Notes: generated by a model not told the origin, from the sequence alone. DNA of 55,565 nt from Desulfuromonas sp. (GCF_002868845.1 NZ_PKUB01000013.1:43537-99101), one strand, 5' to 3'; shown: positions 23,158-35,758, numbered from the stretch's first letter. Numbers and translations: made by a program.

Positions 23158-23826
23158 ATGAGCGGCATCCGAGCAGCAAAGAAACGCGAAACCCGCAAGG
23201 CCATCCTTGAGGCGGCCCTCCGGCTCTTTTCCGAAAAGGGGTTCGAAGGGACGAGCATGGAGGAGCTGGCCCGGGCGGCCGGTGTGGGAAAAGGGACCAT
23301 TTACGGCTATTTCAAGGCGAAAGACGATATATTTTTGGCCTACTGCGAGGAAGAGGTCGAATACGCTTTCCAAACCCTCGCTGAAACTCTCGATCCGGAG
23401 GCTCCCCTCCTGGAGCAGTTGATGACGCTGTTCATGAGCCAGTTCGATTTCGTCACCCGAAACCACGAGTTCGGCCGCCTGATGGCGCGGGAGATCGCCT
23501 TTCCCAAGGAGCCCTCCCCGGGGAAATCGAAGCAACTGGAAGACCGTTACCTGCAGGGGATCGGCGAGGTCCTGGAACGGGCCAAAGGGCGCGGGGAATT
23601 GAAAGAGGGCAGTGAAACCTTCTGGGCGACCGGCCATTTTTATGCTCTCTACCTGGTCTCTCTTTCCGGTTGGTACGCGGGATATCTTCAGGATCGCCGG
23701 GAAGTCGAGGCCGGAATGCGGACCCTTTTGATCCAGGCTCTCAACGGCCTCGGGCCACAGGGGAAAGAAACCCGTCCCGAGCAGGATATTCTCGATCAGA
23801 TCAGGATGCGGTTTGATGATGTCTGA
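23158..23826 (+). CDS. TetR/AcrR-family transcriptional repressor
   Basis: The 222-residue protein has an N-terminal helix-turn-helix (residues about 10-55: ILEAALRLFSEKGFEGTSME, then VGKGTIYGYFKAKDDIF), the most conserved part of TetR repressors. The variable helical C-terminal domain would bind a ligand and dimerise. The start is the ATG at 23158, with GGGGAG eight bases upstream; a TTG four codons earlier is less likely. It is the first gene of a tetR-tolC-MFP-RND operon, 41 bases ahead of the tolC-type gene. Two matching palindromes flank its promoter, so it probably represses itself and the pump until an exported compound binds it. Confidence 0.92.
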   Translation: MSGIRAAKKRETRKAILEAALRLFSEKGFEGTSMEELARAAGVGKGTIYGYFKAKDDIFLAYCEEEVEYAFQTLAETLDPEAPLLEQLMTLFMSQFDFVTRNHEFGRLMAREIAFPKEPSPGKSKQLEDRYLQGIGEVLERAKGRGELKEGSETFWATGHFYALYLVSLSGWYAGYLQDRREVEAGMRTLLIQALNGLGPQGKETRPEQDILDQIRMRFDDV

Positions 23827-23867
23827 GGGGCAATCCCCTTCCTGGTCCGGTCCCACTGGAGGATTAT

Positions 23868-25439
23868 TTGATCAATATGAAACGATTTAGTGTTTGGATA
23901 AAGGTCCTGGGGCTGATTCTGGCCCTGTCCCCTCTGACGGCGCCGCCGTCGCTGGCGAAAGACTATATTGAGGGACTCGACGAGTGGCCCGTGATGCCCT
24001 TGCGGACCGCTGTCCAACTCGGCCTGGAACAGAACTTCGACCTGCGGGCCGGGGCGCTGAACCCTGCCATCGCCGATCGCGACCACACGGCAGCAGAGGC
24101 GCGCTTCGATGTCAGCGTCGACGCCGCCGTTTCCGCCCAGGGCAACCGGCAGCCAGAAAGGGTTCCCCTCATCGATCAGGAGGGTAGAAGCCTCGCTGCT
24201 GAGGCCGGTTTGAGCAAGGTTTTCCGAACCGGCCTTGACGGGCGCCTGTCCCTGCAGACCGCGCGCAGCAGCGACAATCTTGCCCAGAGCGGCCGCAGTC
24301 CCGAGTATGCAACCGCCCTGTTGCTCGACCTGACCCAGCCCCTGCTGCGGGATTTTGGATCGTCGGTCAACACCGCCGACCTGCGCATCGCCGACACGCG
24401 GCGCCGGCATGCGACCCTGGGCTATCTCGATCAGGCCCAGAGGGTTGCAGAGGCGATCGAGTCCGGGTACTTCGATCTCGCCCAGGCGATCGAGACCTAC
24501 CGCTACCGCATCGAGTCCAGAGATCTGGCGCAGGAACTGCTGGAGGGCAACCGGGAGAAGCTCGAGGCCGGGATCATCCCCGTCTCCGAAGTCCAGGAAG
24601 CGGAGACCGCCGTCGCCGCGCGAGACGAATTGGTGCTTCTGGCGCGGCAGGAGGTGGAAACCGCCGGGAACCGGCTCAAGGGCCTGCTCGGGATCAAGCA
24701 GGAGTACCCTCTGAGCCGGAATTTCTACCGGACCGAGCCGATGCCCGGACCGGATCAGCCCTTTCCCCAAGTGGAGCAGGCTCTCGAACAGGCGCTCGAC
24801 GACCGGCCCGACCTGGCGAGCCGCCGGCTCGAGGTGGAAAACCGGCAGATCCGCCTCGAGTTCGATCGCAACCAGACCCTTCCCCGGCTCGACCTGCAGG
24901 CGACCCTTGCCGTCAATGGCCTCTCCGGGGAGGACGGGGCAGGAACCTCCTCACGGCGGGACTACATCGACTCCCTCGATGGCATGGCCGGTGCCGACGG
25001 GTACGGCTGGTTTGCCGGGGTCGGTTTCTCTTACCCCCTTGAAAACCGGGCCGCCAAGGCCCTTCACGACCGCTCCAGACTCGAAAAGCGTCAGGCCGTT
25101 TATGACGTCAAGGGTTTGGAGACGACGGTCGAGACCGAGATCATCAACGCTCTGATCCGCGTCAAGCGGGGCTTGGAGCGGGTCCGGGTCGCAGGCCGCT
25201 TCGAGGCTCTTGCCGACCTGACCCTGAAGCAGGAGATGGAGCGGCTCGTCGAGGGACTCTCCGATACCTTTCGCATTCTCGACTTTCAGGACGACGTGAT
25301 CGACGCCCGAATCCGCAACATCACCGCCCAGGCCGATGTCAACCGCGGGCTTGCAAGCCTGCACCGGGCCATGGGGAACAACCTGGAGCGTCTCGGGGTG
25401 ACGGTCAAAACTTTCGACAAGGAGCAATTTCATGAATAG
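23868..25439 (+). CDS. TolC-like outer-membrane efflux protein
   Basis: This 523-residue protein is the outer-membrane channel of a tripartite pump. An N-terminal Sec signal (cleavage after PPSLA) is followed by two outer-membrane-efflux repeats, rich in long amphipathic helices with heptad patterns (residues about 60-260 and 300-510). I used the TTG at 23868 because GGAGG ends five bases upstream. An ATG three codons later is the alternative, but its spacing is 14 bases. The following gene overlaps its end by eight bases, so the pump is translated as a coupled unit. Confidence 0.9.
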   Translation: MINMKRFSVWIKVLGLILALSPLTAPPSLAKDYIEGLDEWPVMPLRTAVQLGLEQNFDLRAGALNPAIADRDHTAAEARFDVSVDAAVSAQGNRQPERVPLIDQEGRSLAAEAGLSKVFRTGLDGRLSLQTARSSDNLAQSGRSPEYATALLLDLTQPLLRDFGSSVNTADLRIADTRRRHATLGYLDQAQRVAEAIESGYFDLAQAIETYRYRIESRDLAQELLEGNREKLEAGIIPVSEVQEAETAVAARDELVLLARQEVETAGNRLKGLLGIKQEYPLSRNFYRTEPMPGPDQPFPQVEQALEQALDDRPDLASRRLEVENRQIRLEFDRNQTLPRLDLQATLAVNGLSGEDGAGTSSRRDYIDSLDGMAGADGYGWFAGVGFSYPLENRAAKALHDRSRLEKRQAVYDVKGLETTVETEIINALIRVKRGLERVRVAGRFEALADLTLKQEMERLVEGLSDTFRILDFQDDVIDARIRNITAQADVNRGLASLHRAMGNNLERLGVTVKTFDKEQFHE

Positions 25440-26493
25440 GACGATGACCCGGGCTCTGGTCCTGGGCTGCCTGGCTTTGGCCGCTCTTTCGGGATGCGGC
25501 AAGGATGCCGAGAGCGGAACGAACGGGGAAGGGACGCCCCGGGAAAAGGTGACCAACGTGACCTTAGCGACCGTCACCGCGGCGGACCACCGAGAGAATT
25601 TCACCCTGCCGGGGACCCTCGAGGCCTGGGAAGATCTGACCCTGGCAGCGGAAATCCCAGGTTCTGTTCGCTGGATAGGGCCGGAAGAGGGGGACCGCCT
25701 GAAGCAGGGGCAGTCGATCCTGCGCCTCGACCTCGATACCCTGGAGGCGAAGGTGGCCCGCGACCAGGCCGAATACGATCGGCTGAAACAGCACCTGCAG
25801 CGGCGCCAGGGACTGGTGGAGAAGAAGCTCGTCAGCCAGCAGGAGTACGAGGACGCAGTTCAGGCCCTGAAGGTGGCCGAAGCCAACCTTCGGGTCTCCC
25901 GGGTCGCCCTGGAGAAGAGTTCCCTCAGGAGCCCCGTCGATGGTGTCCTCGACGAGTTGCTCATCGACCTGGGGGAGTACGTCGGGGTGGGGGACCCGGT
26001 CGCCGTGGTGGTGCAGGTCGATCGCCTCAAGGTCCTGGTGGACGTTCCGGAGAAGGATGTCGCCGACCTCGCGGTCGGAGACGGGGTCGAGGTGGAGGCG
26101 GCCTCGATCGGCCGGGGGGCGCCGCCCCGGCTCTCCGGAAAGGTGATTCACCTGGCCTACAAGGCCGACCCGGTCACCCGGACCTACCGGGCCAAGATCG
26201 CCATCGACAACAGCGCCGGCTCGCTCCGGCCTGGCATGATCGTCAAGGCCGCTTTTGTCCGCCGCGAACTGAAAGGCGTGATCGCGGTTCCTCTTTATGC
26301 CCTGGTGGACCAGGACGGCGTCAAGGTGGTCTACGTCGCCGAAGAGGGGAGAGCCGTGCGTCGCGTGGTGGTGGCGGGGCCGGTGGTCGGCGACCGTGTC
26401 GTGATCGTGGAAGGCCTGGCTTCCGGGGAGAAGCTGATCGTCAAGGGGCAGCAACTGGTGACCGACGGCGCGGCGGTCAGCGAGGGGCACTGA
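25432..26493 (+). CDS. RND periplasmic adaptor (membrane fusion protein), lipoprotein
   Basis: A 353-residue HlyD/AcrA-type adaptor that links the inner-membrane pump to the outer-membrane channel. A lipobox (LAALSGC) places the lipidated Cys at residue 22. A barrel-sandwich/lipoyl half-motif follows (GSVRWIGPEEGDRLKQGQSIL, residues about 74-94), then a short coiled-coil hairpin (about 105-150), the second lipoyl half (LRSPVDGVLDELLIDLGEYV) and the beta-barrel domain. It overlaps the tolC-like gene by eight bases, and its stop is one base from the RND start. Confidence 0.93.
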   Translation: MNRTMTRALVLGCLALAALSGCGKDAESGTNGEGTPREKVTNVTLATVTAADHRENFTLPGTLEAWEDLTLAAEIPGSVRWIGPEEGDRLKQGQSILRLDLDTLEAKVARDQAEYDRLKQHLQRRQGLVEKKLVSQQEYEDAVQALKVAEANLRVSRVALEKSSLRSPVDGVLDELLIDLGEYVGVGDPVAVVVQVDRLKVLVDVPEKDVADLAVGDGVEVEAASIGRGAPPRLSGKVIHLAYKADPVTRTYRAKIAIDNSAGSLRPGMIVKAAFVRRELKGVIAVPLYALVDQDGVKVVYVAEEGRAVRRVVVAGPVVGDRVVIVEGLASGEKLIVKGQQLVTDGAAVSEGH

Positions 26494-26494
26494 A

Positions 26495-29400
26495 ATGCTG
26501 ATCTCCAACGCCGCCATCCATAACCGTCGCACCGTTTTCGTGCTGATGCTGATGTTCATTGTGGTCGGCATTTTCAGCTACGCGACTCTGCCGCGCGAAT
26601 CGACCCCCGACATCACCATCCCCAACGTGCTGGTCGTGACCTCCCACGAGGGAGTGGCGCCGGCCGACATCGAGACCCTCATAACGCTCCCCATCGAACG
26701 CAAGCTGAAGGGGCTAAAGGGGGTCGAGGAGATCCGCTCGGTGAGCGCCGAGGGCTCCTCGATGATCACCGTCGAGTTCACCCCGGACGTGGATATCGAC
26801 GACGCCCTGCAGAAAGTGCGGGACAAGGTCGATCAGGCCAAGGGCGACCTCCCTGACGACCTCGAGAACGACCCCTCGATCATCGAGATCAACCTCTCGG
26901 AGTTCCCTATCCTCATGGTGGCGGTCTCCGGGGATGTCGGCGAGCCGGTCCTGAAGAGGGTCGCCGAAGAACTCGAGGACCGGGTCGAGGAGATCCCCGG
27001 GGTCCTCGAGGTCGACCTCACCGGCGCCCGCGAGCGGGAGATCCGGGTCGAGTTCGATCCCGACCGGATGGCCGCCTATCGCCTCTCCTTCGCCGAGATC
27101 CTCTCCACTATCAGGCGCGAGAACGTCAACATCCCCGGCGGCAGCATCGACATCGGCGAGGGCAAGTACCTGCTGCGCATCCCCGGCGAATTCACCGACC
27201 CGGACCAGGTCGACAACCTGATCCTGGTCACCCGGGACGAGCGCCCCATCTACCTCAAGGACGTGGCCGTCGTGCGCGACACCTTCGAGGACCACACCAG
27301 CTACGCCCGCCTCAATGGCAAGCAGAGCGTCACCCTGGCGATCAAAAAACGCACGGGGGAAAACATCATCGCCATCTCCGACCAGGTCTTCGGCCTGCTC
27401 GAGGGGGCCCGGGACCTGCTGCCGCCAGGGGTGGAACTGTCGGTGACTCTCAACGAGTCGAAGGACATCCGGCGCATGGTTTCGGATCTGGAGAACAACA
27501 TCCTCACCGGGTTGATCCTGGTGGTTGTCGTCCTCTTTCTCTTTCTCGGGCTCAACAATGCTCTCTTCGTCGCCCTGGCGATCCCTTTCTCGATGCTCAT
27601 CTCTTTCAGTGTGCTTCAGGCGATGGGGATCACCCTCAACATGGTCGTCCTCTTCAGCCTTATCCTCGCCCTGGGGATGCTGGTCGACAACGCCATCGTC
27701 GTGGTGGAGAACATCTACCGGCACATGCAGGAGGGGATGGACCGCATCGCCGCGGCCAGAACGGCCGCGGCCGAAGTCGGCTGGCCGGTCATCAGCTCGA
27801 CCCTGACGACCCTCTGCGCTTTTTCTCCGATGATGTTCTGGCCGGGGATCATGGGGGAGTTCATGAAGTACCTTCCCCTGACCCTTATCGTGACCCTCTC
27901 CGCGTCCCTGTTCGTCGCCCTGGTCATCAACCCGGTTCTCTGCGCGGTCTTTATGCGGGTCAAAGAGCCGAAGGGGACGAGTCGGGAGCGCTCCACCCTC
28001 GCGATCCGCCTTTACCGGGGCCTTCTCGAATTCTCCCTCGATCACAGAGGCCTGATCGTCGGCGGCGCATTGGCCCTGCTGGTGGCGATCGTCGCCGCCT
28101 ACGGGGCTCTCGGCCACGGCGTCGAACTCTTCCCCGACACCGAGCCGAACCGCGCCTTCGTCGAGATCAAGGCCCCCGAGGGGACGAGCCTCGATTCCTC
28201 CGACGCCCTCGCCCGCATCGCCGAAGAGGCGGCCGCACAGGAGGGGGACGTGCGCTACGCCATCGCCGAGGTCGGGGTCGGCAGTTCCTCGGAAATGGGC
28301 GGCGGTACCGCCGGCCAGTCACACCAGAGCAAGGTCTCCCTCGACTTCGTCGACCGGCACGACCGCCACGAGGATTCGAACTTGGTCCTGGCCCGGATCC
28401 GGGAGGCCCTTTCCGGCGTCGCGGGGGCCGACATAAAGGCCGAGAAGCAGAAGGAGGGGCCGCCGACCGGGCCGCCGGTCAACATCGAGATCAGCGGGGA
28501 GAAAGTCGAGGTCCTCGATGCCCTCGTACAGCAGGCGAGGATGCTGATCCGCGACGTCCCCGGGCTGGTCGACCTCAAGGATGACCTCTCCAAGGCCAAG
28601 CCGGAGATCAGGGTGCAGGTCGACCGGGAGAAGGCGACCCTCCTTGGCCTCTCCACCGCAGACATCTCGCAGACGGTGAAGGCCGCCATCAGCGGCAGCA
28701 AACTCGGGGTTTACCGGGAAGGAAAGGACGAGTACGACATCGTCGCCCGTCTCCCCGAAGATCGGCGCCAGGGCTTCGGCGATATCGAGAACCTGCTGGT
28801 TCCCACCGCTGGCGGCGACCCGGTCCCCCTCTCCACCGTCGCCCGCCTCGAGATCGGCTCCGGTTTCGGGGCCATCCGTCACATCAACCAGAAGCGGGTG
28901 GTGACCCTCTCTGCGAACACCTACGGCCGGAACAGCAACGAGGTGCTCGCCGAGGTGCAGCGGCGCCTGACCGGTCTCGATATCCCCGGCGGCTACCGCA
29001 TCGACTTCTCCGGCGAGCAGGAGGAGCAGCAGAAGGCGACCGCCTTTCTGAGCAAGGCCTTCGTCGCCGCGGTCTTCATGATCGCCCTGGTGCTCCTCAC
29101 CCAGTTCAACTCGGTCCGGCAGGCGGGGATCGTCATGACCTCGGTGATTTTATCCCTGACCGGGGTCTTTCTCGGCCTGATGCTGACGGCGACCCCCTTC
29201 GGCATCATCATGACCGGCATCGGGGTCATCTCCCTCGCCGGGGTGGTGGTCAACAACGCCATCGTGCTCATCGACTACGTCAACCAGCTGCGGGGGCAGG
29301 GGATGGAACTGCGCGACGCCCTGGTCCGGGCGGGGACCGTCCGGTTCCGGCCGGTGCTGTTGACAGCGGTGACGACCATTCTCGGCCTCTTGCCGATGGC

Positions 29401-29596
29401 GGTAGGAGTCAGCTTCGATTTCCGCTCCTTCAGCTGGGAGATCGGGGGCGAGTCGGCGGCATGGTGGGGGCCGATGGCGATCGCCGTTATCTTCGGGCTG
29501 GCCGTTGCCACCTTGCTGACCCTGGTCGTTGTGCCGGTGTTGTACTCCCTCTCCGAAACGTTCACCCTGCGGCGGCGCCTCAAGAAGTCCGCCTAG
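26495..29596 (+). CDS. RND efflux pump inner-membrane transporter
   Basis: The 1033-residue AcrB-type transporter shows the family's two-fold internal repeat: a helix near residue 15, a large periplasmic loop (about 35-330), TM2-6, an amphipathic linker, TM7 (about 515-535), a second loop and TM8-12. The TM4 signature GMLVDNAIVVVENIYR keeps one of the two AcrB proton-relay aspartates (Asp-Asn rather than Asp-Asp), as in many non-AcrB RND pumps. GVVVNNAIVLIDY is the matching part of the second half. It lies at the end of the tetR operon, and a bidirectional terminator follows about 140 bases later. The substrate is unknown; the sequence does not show the metal-binding methionines of CusA-type pumps clearly. 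Confidence 0.94.
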   Translation: MLISNAAIHNRRTVFVLMLMFIVVGIFSYATLPRESTPDITIPNVLVVTSHEGVAPADIETLITLPIERKLKGLKGVEEIRSVSAEGSSMITVEFTPDVDIDDALQKVRDKVDQAKGDLPDDLENDPSIIEINLSEFPILMVAVSGDVGEPVLKRVAEELEDRVEEIPGVLEVDLTGAREREIRVEFDPDRMAAYRLSFAEILSTIRRENVNIPGGSIDIGEGKYLLRIPGEFTDPDQVDNLILVTRDERPIYLKDVAVVRDTFEDHTSYARLNGKQSVTLAIKKRTGENIIAISDQVFGLLEGARDLLPPGVELSVTLNESKDIRRMVSDLENNILTGLILVVVVLFLFLGLNNALFVALAIPFSMLISFSVLQAMGITLNMVVLFSLILALGMLVDNAIVVVENIYRHMQEGMDRIAAARTAAAEVGWPVISSTLTTLCAFSPMMFWPGIMGEFMKYLPLTLIVTLSASLFVALVINPVLCAVFMRVKEPKGTSRERSTLAIRLYRGLLEFSLDHRGLIVGGALALLVAIVAAYGALGHGVELFPDTEPNRAFVEIKAPEGTSLDSSDALARIAEEAAAQEGDVRYAIAEVGVGSSSEMGGGTAGQSHQSKVSLDFVDRHDRHEDSNLVLARIREALSGVAGADIKAEKQKEGPPTGPPVNIEISGEKVEVLDALVQQARMLIRDVPGLVDLKDDLSKAKPEIRVQVDREKATLLGLSTADISQTVKAAISGSKLGVYREGKDEYDIVARLPEDRRQGFGDIENLLVPTAGGDPVPLSTVARLEIGSGFGAIRHINQKRVVTLSANTYGRNSNEVLAEVQRRLTGLDIPGGYRIDFSGEQEEQQKATAFLSKAFVAAVFMIALVLLTQFNSVRQAGIVMTSVILSLTGVFLGLMLTATPFGIIMTGIGVISLAGVVVNNAIVLIDYVNQLRGQGMELRDALVRAGTVRFRPVLLTAVTTILGLLPMAVGVSFDFRSFSWEIGGESAAWWGPMAIAVIFGLAVATLLTLVVVPVLYSLSETFTLRRRLKKSA

Positions 29597-29732
29597 CCCG
29601 CCGACGCTTCCTGGCCTCGGTGCGGGGCCCTCCGTTGGGTCTCCGTTGCTCGTCCCTGGGCGGCGGAGAGCGCCCGTAGCATCGGACCGTTTCTTTGTCT
29701 CGGAGATTCGCCTGATAGCGTGTCTCGAATAG

Positions 29733-29761
29733 AAAAAGGCCGGGCATGCGCCCGGCCTTTT
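29733..29761. terminator. Bidirectional terminator between the RND pump and the small minus-strand gene
   Basis: A perfect stem (AAAAGGCCGGGC / GCCCGGCCTTTT) with an ATGC loop has A- and T-runs on its two sides, so it can end transcripts from both directions. Confidence 0.88.
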
Positions 29762-29784
29762 GGTTCAGATCGATGGATGGTGCT

Positions 29785-30051
29785 TCAGGAACGGAAGCGG
29801 ATGTTGAACTGGGTCTGGTCCCGTCCCCGGACCACGAAGATGACCTCTACCTCGTGGGGCCGAAGGGACTTCGACGACCCGCCCTTGTCATGGATCCCGG
29901 CAAAGACCATGGTCTTGCCGCCGACCCGCATGCTCTTGACCTGAATGGCGTCCTGGCTTTCGGCCTTGCCGTAAGCCTCCAATATTTCCACCCATTGGCC
30001 AACGTCTACGTGATCGGCGTTCTTGGCAGGGATCTGGTATTTTCGTTCCAT
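29785..30051 (-). CDS. Small conserved-looking protein, unknown
   Basis: An 88-residue soluble, basic protein beginning MERKYQIPAKNADHVDVGQW. It has no signal peptide, membrane segment or cysteine, and it alternates short beta-like strands (VKSMRVGGKTMVFAGIHD; EVEVIFVVRGR), suggesting a small beta fold. I do not recognise a family. The ATG at 30051 follows CGGGGGTTTATCT. A good promoter and a shared terminator frame it tightly, which supports a real gene. It is monocistronic. Confidence 0.7.
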   Translation of the reverse strand: MERKYQIPAKNADHVDVGQWVEILEAYGKAESQDAIQVKSMRVGGKTMVFAGIHDKGGSSKSLRPHEVEVIFVVRGRDQTQFNIRFRS

Positions 30052-30082
30052 AGATAAACCCCCGAATGATTCGTCAAAACAG

Positions 30083-30111
30083 TGTATACGTGAAACCCGA
30101 AATGTTGTAAA
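30083..30111 (-). promoter_or_regulatory. Promoter of the small unknown gene
   Basis: On the minus strand, TTTACA (30111-30106), 17 bases, then TATACA (30088-30083), about 31 bases before the ATG. Confidence 0.55.
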
Positions 30112-30399
30112 GAGAAAATTATTCTCCAACGCAAACGGGGATTGTCAAGTCGTTGGGAGCCTTTCTTGTCGATTTTTGCGAAAGAGAGAGGGCCCAAATA
30201 CGAAGCCGGGAAGCCCGGGCTTTTGAAAAGCCGTTCTGTTGACTCTTGGCCCTCTTTTTCTCGTCAGGCTCTTGTTTCTATTCGTTTCGGATAATTCCCC
30301 TTTAAAGTTTAGATTTAGGACCTGCTAAGGTTGTTGTCATGGTAACCCTGTGGTATCTTTGGGCCGCCTGTCATGGCCCTGGGCAGCATCGGGGAACGC
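30112..30399. other. Intergenic stretch upstream of the pilus-cluster sensor kinase
   Basis: An AT-richer stretch (especially 30230-30330) containing a short GC palindrome (AAGCCCGGGCTT near 30211). I find no gene and no convincing sigma-70 or sigma-54 promoter, although the kinase gene must be transcribed from here. Confidence 0.5.
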
Positions 30400-31944
<1,545 letters not shown>

Positions 31945-31952
31945 AGCCGGTT

Positions 31953-33314
<1,362 letters not shown>

Positions 33315-33492
33315 CCGGCCGCGGGAGCTGTGAAATGTCTGCGCGGCAGGTATGCAAAAGTTGCGCACCTCCGGGGGGGCGAGGCCGTCCTGTTGGCAAA
33401 AACAATCAAAAAAACCAGTAGCTTAAGGCTGGTGTTGGCGTCGGAATGCATTTTGCACTTCTGGTTTTTGAAGATAATTTTTGGAGAATTTT

Positions 33493-34086
33493 ATGGGGGT
33501 CACCCATCAGACCAATTTGAAAAGCCAGAAGGGTTTCACCCTGATGGAGCTGCTGATCGGCATCGCGGTCGCCGGAATTCTCGCGAGCATCGCCTATCTG
33601 GGCAGCGGGTTTCTGGATAAGTACAGGCTCACCGCGGCATCGCGCGAATTACTCGCCGATTTGCAGTGGGTTCGACAGAACGCGGTGACCCGTTCGACTC
33701 CGGACGACCCTTCGGACCCCGATCATGCCAATCACGGTTTTGGCATTCGCTTCGATTCAGCATCGCAATACACCCTCTTTGAGTTCAACGACGATCAAAC
33801 GGGTGCCAAAGAATTTTTCAAGTACGAGGGCGCTGCCGAAGAGAGCGGCCCGAGGGTCAAGGATCTGCCCCAGGGGGCAACGGTGACCAAGGGGGCGGCT
33901 GCCAATCCGACGGGTGAGGTCCTGCTCTATGGCCGAAACGGTATGGCCCGGGACCGGAACTGGTCGACTACGGACGCCACCTTCGTACTGCGGCTTCACG
34001 AGGTTTCACCTCCTCGCTGCGTGGTGATCAGTGCGGTCAGGATCAGGGAGGGGGTCTGGATAGATGGAGCGTGCGATGCCAGATAA
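33493..34086 (+). CDS. FimT/GspH-type minor pseudopilin
   Basis: A 197-residue prepilin-like protein. The class III signal KGFTLMELLIGIAVAGIL (residues about 15-32) has the prepilin-peptidase cleavage site between Gly and Phe and the conserved Glu at +5. The GspH/FimT-type C-terminal sheet ends with RCVVISAVRIREG, a family hallmark. It should act as a minor pilin that primes assembly or contributes to the filament tip or DNA binding. The ATG at 33493 follows TTGGAGAA. Its end overlaps the next minor-pilin gene by 23 bases. Confidence 0.88.
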   Translation: MGVTHQTNLKSQKGFTLMELLIGIAVAGILASIAYLGSGFLDKYRLTAASRELLADLQWVRQNAVTRSTPDDPSDPDHANHGFGIRFDSASQYTLFEFNDDQTGAKEFFKYEGAAEESGPRVKDLPQGATVTKGAAANPTGEVLLYGRNGMARDRNWSTTDATFVLRLHEVSPPRCVVISAVRIREGVWIDGACDAR

Positions 34087-34546
34087 GTTGTGGGGAAAAG
34101 GAAACGGTTCGGGTCGAAAACCCTTCTCGCATGAGATGAAGGGGTTCACTCTGGTGGAGATGATGATCGCCCTGTTCATCCTTTCGGTCTCCATTCTCGG
34201 GCTGACCGCGGCGACCCTCACGGTCATGCGGACGAACCTCGACAACGATGTCCGAAACGCAGCCGTGCGCCTGACCAAGGAATTGGCCGAAGATCTTTTC
34301 GCCGCAGATTTCGAGGCATCCTCCTTGACCGAAACCACCACCACGACAGAAAGCGGAACGGTGACGACCCCGCACTCCGCGACCCGCCTGGTCCGATTGC
34401 GCGGAGCGGAAAAATCCTTCTCCCTTTCCTGGGAGGTCAATGCCAAGACCAACGACCTCAAGGAAGTGGAAATCACCGTTTCTTCCCAACTCGGGGACAA
34501 AACCATCGAAAACAAGTCCGCCATCTACAAGCACCGGGCTCTTTAG
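34064..34546 (+). CDS. PilV-like minor pilin
   Basis: A 160-residue prepilin. The leader is unusually long (25 residues, MERAMPD onward) before KGFTLVEMMIALFILSVSILGL, which has Phe at +1 and Glu at +5. The C-terminal part is short and Thr-rich (TETTTTTESGTVTT). Its gene order and size fit PilV. The start could instead be the ATG at 34076, giving a shorter, more usual leader. It sits between the FimT-like and PilW-like genes, overlapping the former. Confidence 0.82.
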   Translation: MERAMPDKLWGKGNGSGRKPFSHEMKGFTLVEMMIALFILSVSILGLTAATLTVMRTNLDNDVRNAAVRLTKELAEDLFAADFEASSLTETTTTTESGTVTTPHSATRLVRLRGAEKSFSLSWEVNAKTNDLKEVEITVSSQLGDKTIENKSAIYKHRAL

Positions 34547-34558
34547 AGGAAGGTCGTG

Positions 34559-35758
34559 ATGAAGGCTGAATCGATTCAGCGGAGCGCACCGCGAGGGATG
34601 CACGGTTTCCGCAGGCTTTTGGCTATCCTGACTTGCCGTAACGACCAGAGGGGGTTCAGCCTCACCGAGATGCTCATCACGGTGGGGATCTTTTCCGTGA
34701 TTATGGGCGGGGCCTACGGCGCCTTCATTACGCAGATGAAGCATTCGACCCGCGAGTACAACGTGGCCGGAGCCGATATCGAGTTGGGCATCGTTAAAAC
34801 CCTGCTCGAAAGGGATATCAGCTCCACGGGCTACGGCCTTGCCAACGACTACGGCGGGGCCACCGACGGCGACGGCGACGTTCTCAACCCCCGAGCGGTG
34901 AAGGGATCGGAGGGCGACCGTTTCGGCGGGTCGGATTCTTTGACCCTCATGGGAACCGCCCTGGGGGTCAACTCCCGACAGTCTATGGGCTGGACCTACA
35001 TGGATGCTGTCGACCCCACCTTCGCCCAGTGGTCGGACTCCCGGGAGAACATCGAGGCGGGGGATCGGGTGATAATGATGCAGCCCGATACCAAGGCCCT
35101 TTTGACCGAGGGGGGAAAGTGGCTGTTCAAATTCAATTACAATTACGCCGATCCCGCCGCCGTGGCAGTCGACGAGCGCATCACCACGGTTGACGGGGGG
35201 ACGACCTTTTCGGGGGCGGAGATCGGAACCCTGGTATATGGCCTCTATGGCCAGGGAAGTAGCGACGATGATGACCACGCTGACCTGAAACCCTATTACG
35301 TCGTCAAGTATTACCTGCCGGATGACGCCGGGAGCAACGACCCCGGGGTGTGCGCTCCCGGAACCAGGAGCCTGCTGCGGGCCGAGAGCAGAAAGGCCGA
35401 TGACAACGATGATCCCCTGAGCACGCCGAGTCCGCTTCTGGCCTGCGTTCGGGATTTTCAGGTCACCTTCGGCCTGGACAAAGACGAGGACGGCACCATC
35501 GATGACTGGGATGACGGCGGCGCCGATCACGCCAACGGCTATAGTGCGGACAACCTGCGCAAGCGCCTCAAGCAGGTTCGGGTCTATATCCTGGTGCAGT
35601 CCGGCAGCCCCGACCCGGACTATACCTACCCCCTGGCCAGCGTGCGGGTGGGGGAGGCCACAATCGACTCGGGTCGGGACGTCGCTTTGACCGCAGAACA
35701 GAGGAGGTACCGGTGGAAACTACTCACCCTGAACATCGCCCCCAGAAACCTCAAATGA
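34559..35758 (+). CDS. PilW-like minor pilin
   Basis: A 399-residue prepilin. The segment QRGFSLTEMLITVGIFSVIMGG (residues about 32-53) is the processing site and hydrophobic helix. The large C-terminal domain (SSTGYGLAND, a GDRVIMMQP strand and a terminal YRWKLLTLNIAPRN) matches PilW proteins. It has several Asp-rich stretches (TDGDGDVLN; DKDEDGTIDDWDDGG) that look like calcium-binding loops. GAGGAAGG precedes the ATG at 34559 by five bases. The next gene begins 46 bases before its stop. Confidence 0.85.
   Translation: MKAESIQRSAPRGMHGFRRLLAILTCRNDQRGFSLTEMLITVGIFSVIMGGAYGAFITQMKHSTREYNVAGADIELGIVKTLLERDISSTGYGLANDYGGATDGDGDVLNPRAVKGSEGDRFGGSDSLTLMGTALGVNSRQSMGWTYMDAVDPTFAQWSDSRENIEAGDRVIMMQPDTKALLTEGGKWLFKFNYNYADPAAVAVDERITTVDGGTTFSGAEIGTLVYGLYGQGSSDDDDHADLKPYYVVKYYLPDDAGSNDPGVCAPGTRSLLRAESRKADDNDDPLSTPSPLLACVRDFQVTFGLDKDEDGTIDDWDDGGADHANGYSADNLRKRLKQVRVYILVQSGSPDPDYTYPLASVRVGEATIDSGRDVALTAEQRRYRWKLLTLNIAPRNLK

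Noticed and set aside
33436-33449. A sigma-54-like TGGC...TGC element upstream of the FimT-like gene
   Set aside because: The GG-to-GC spacing is one base too short, and sigma-54 does not tolerate that well.
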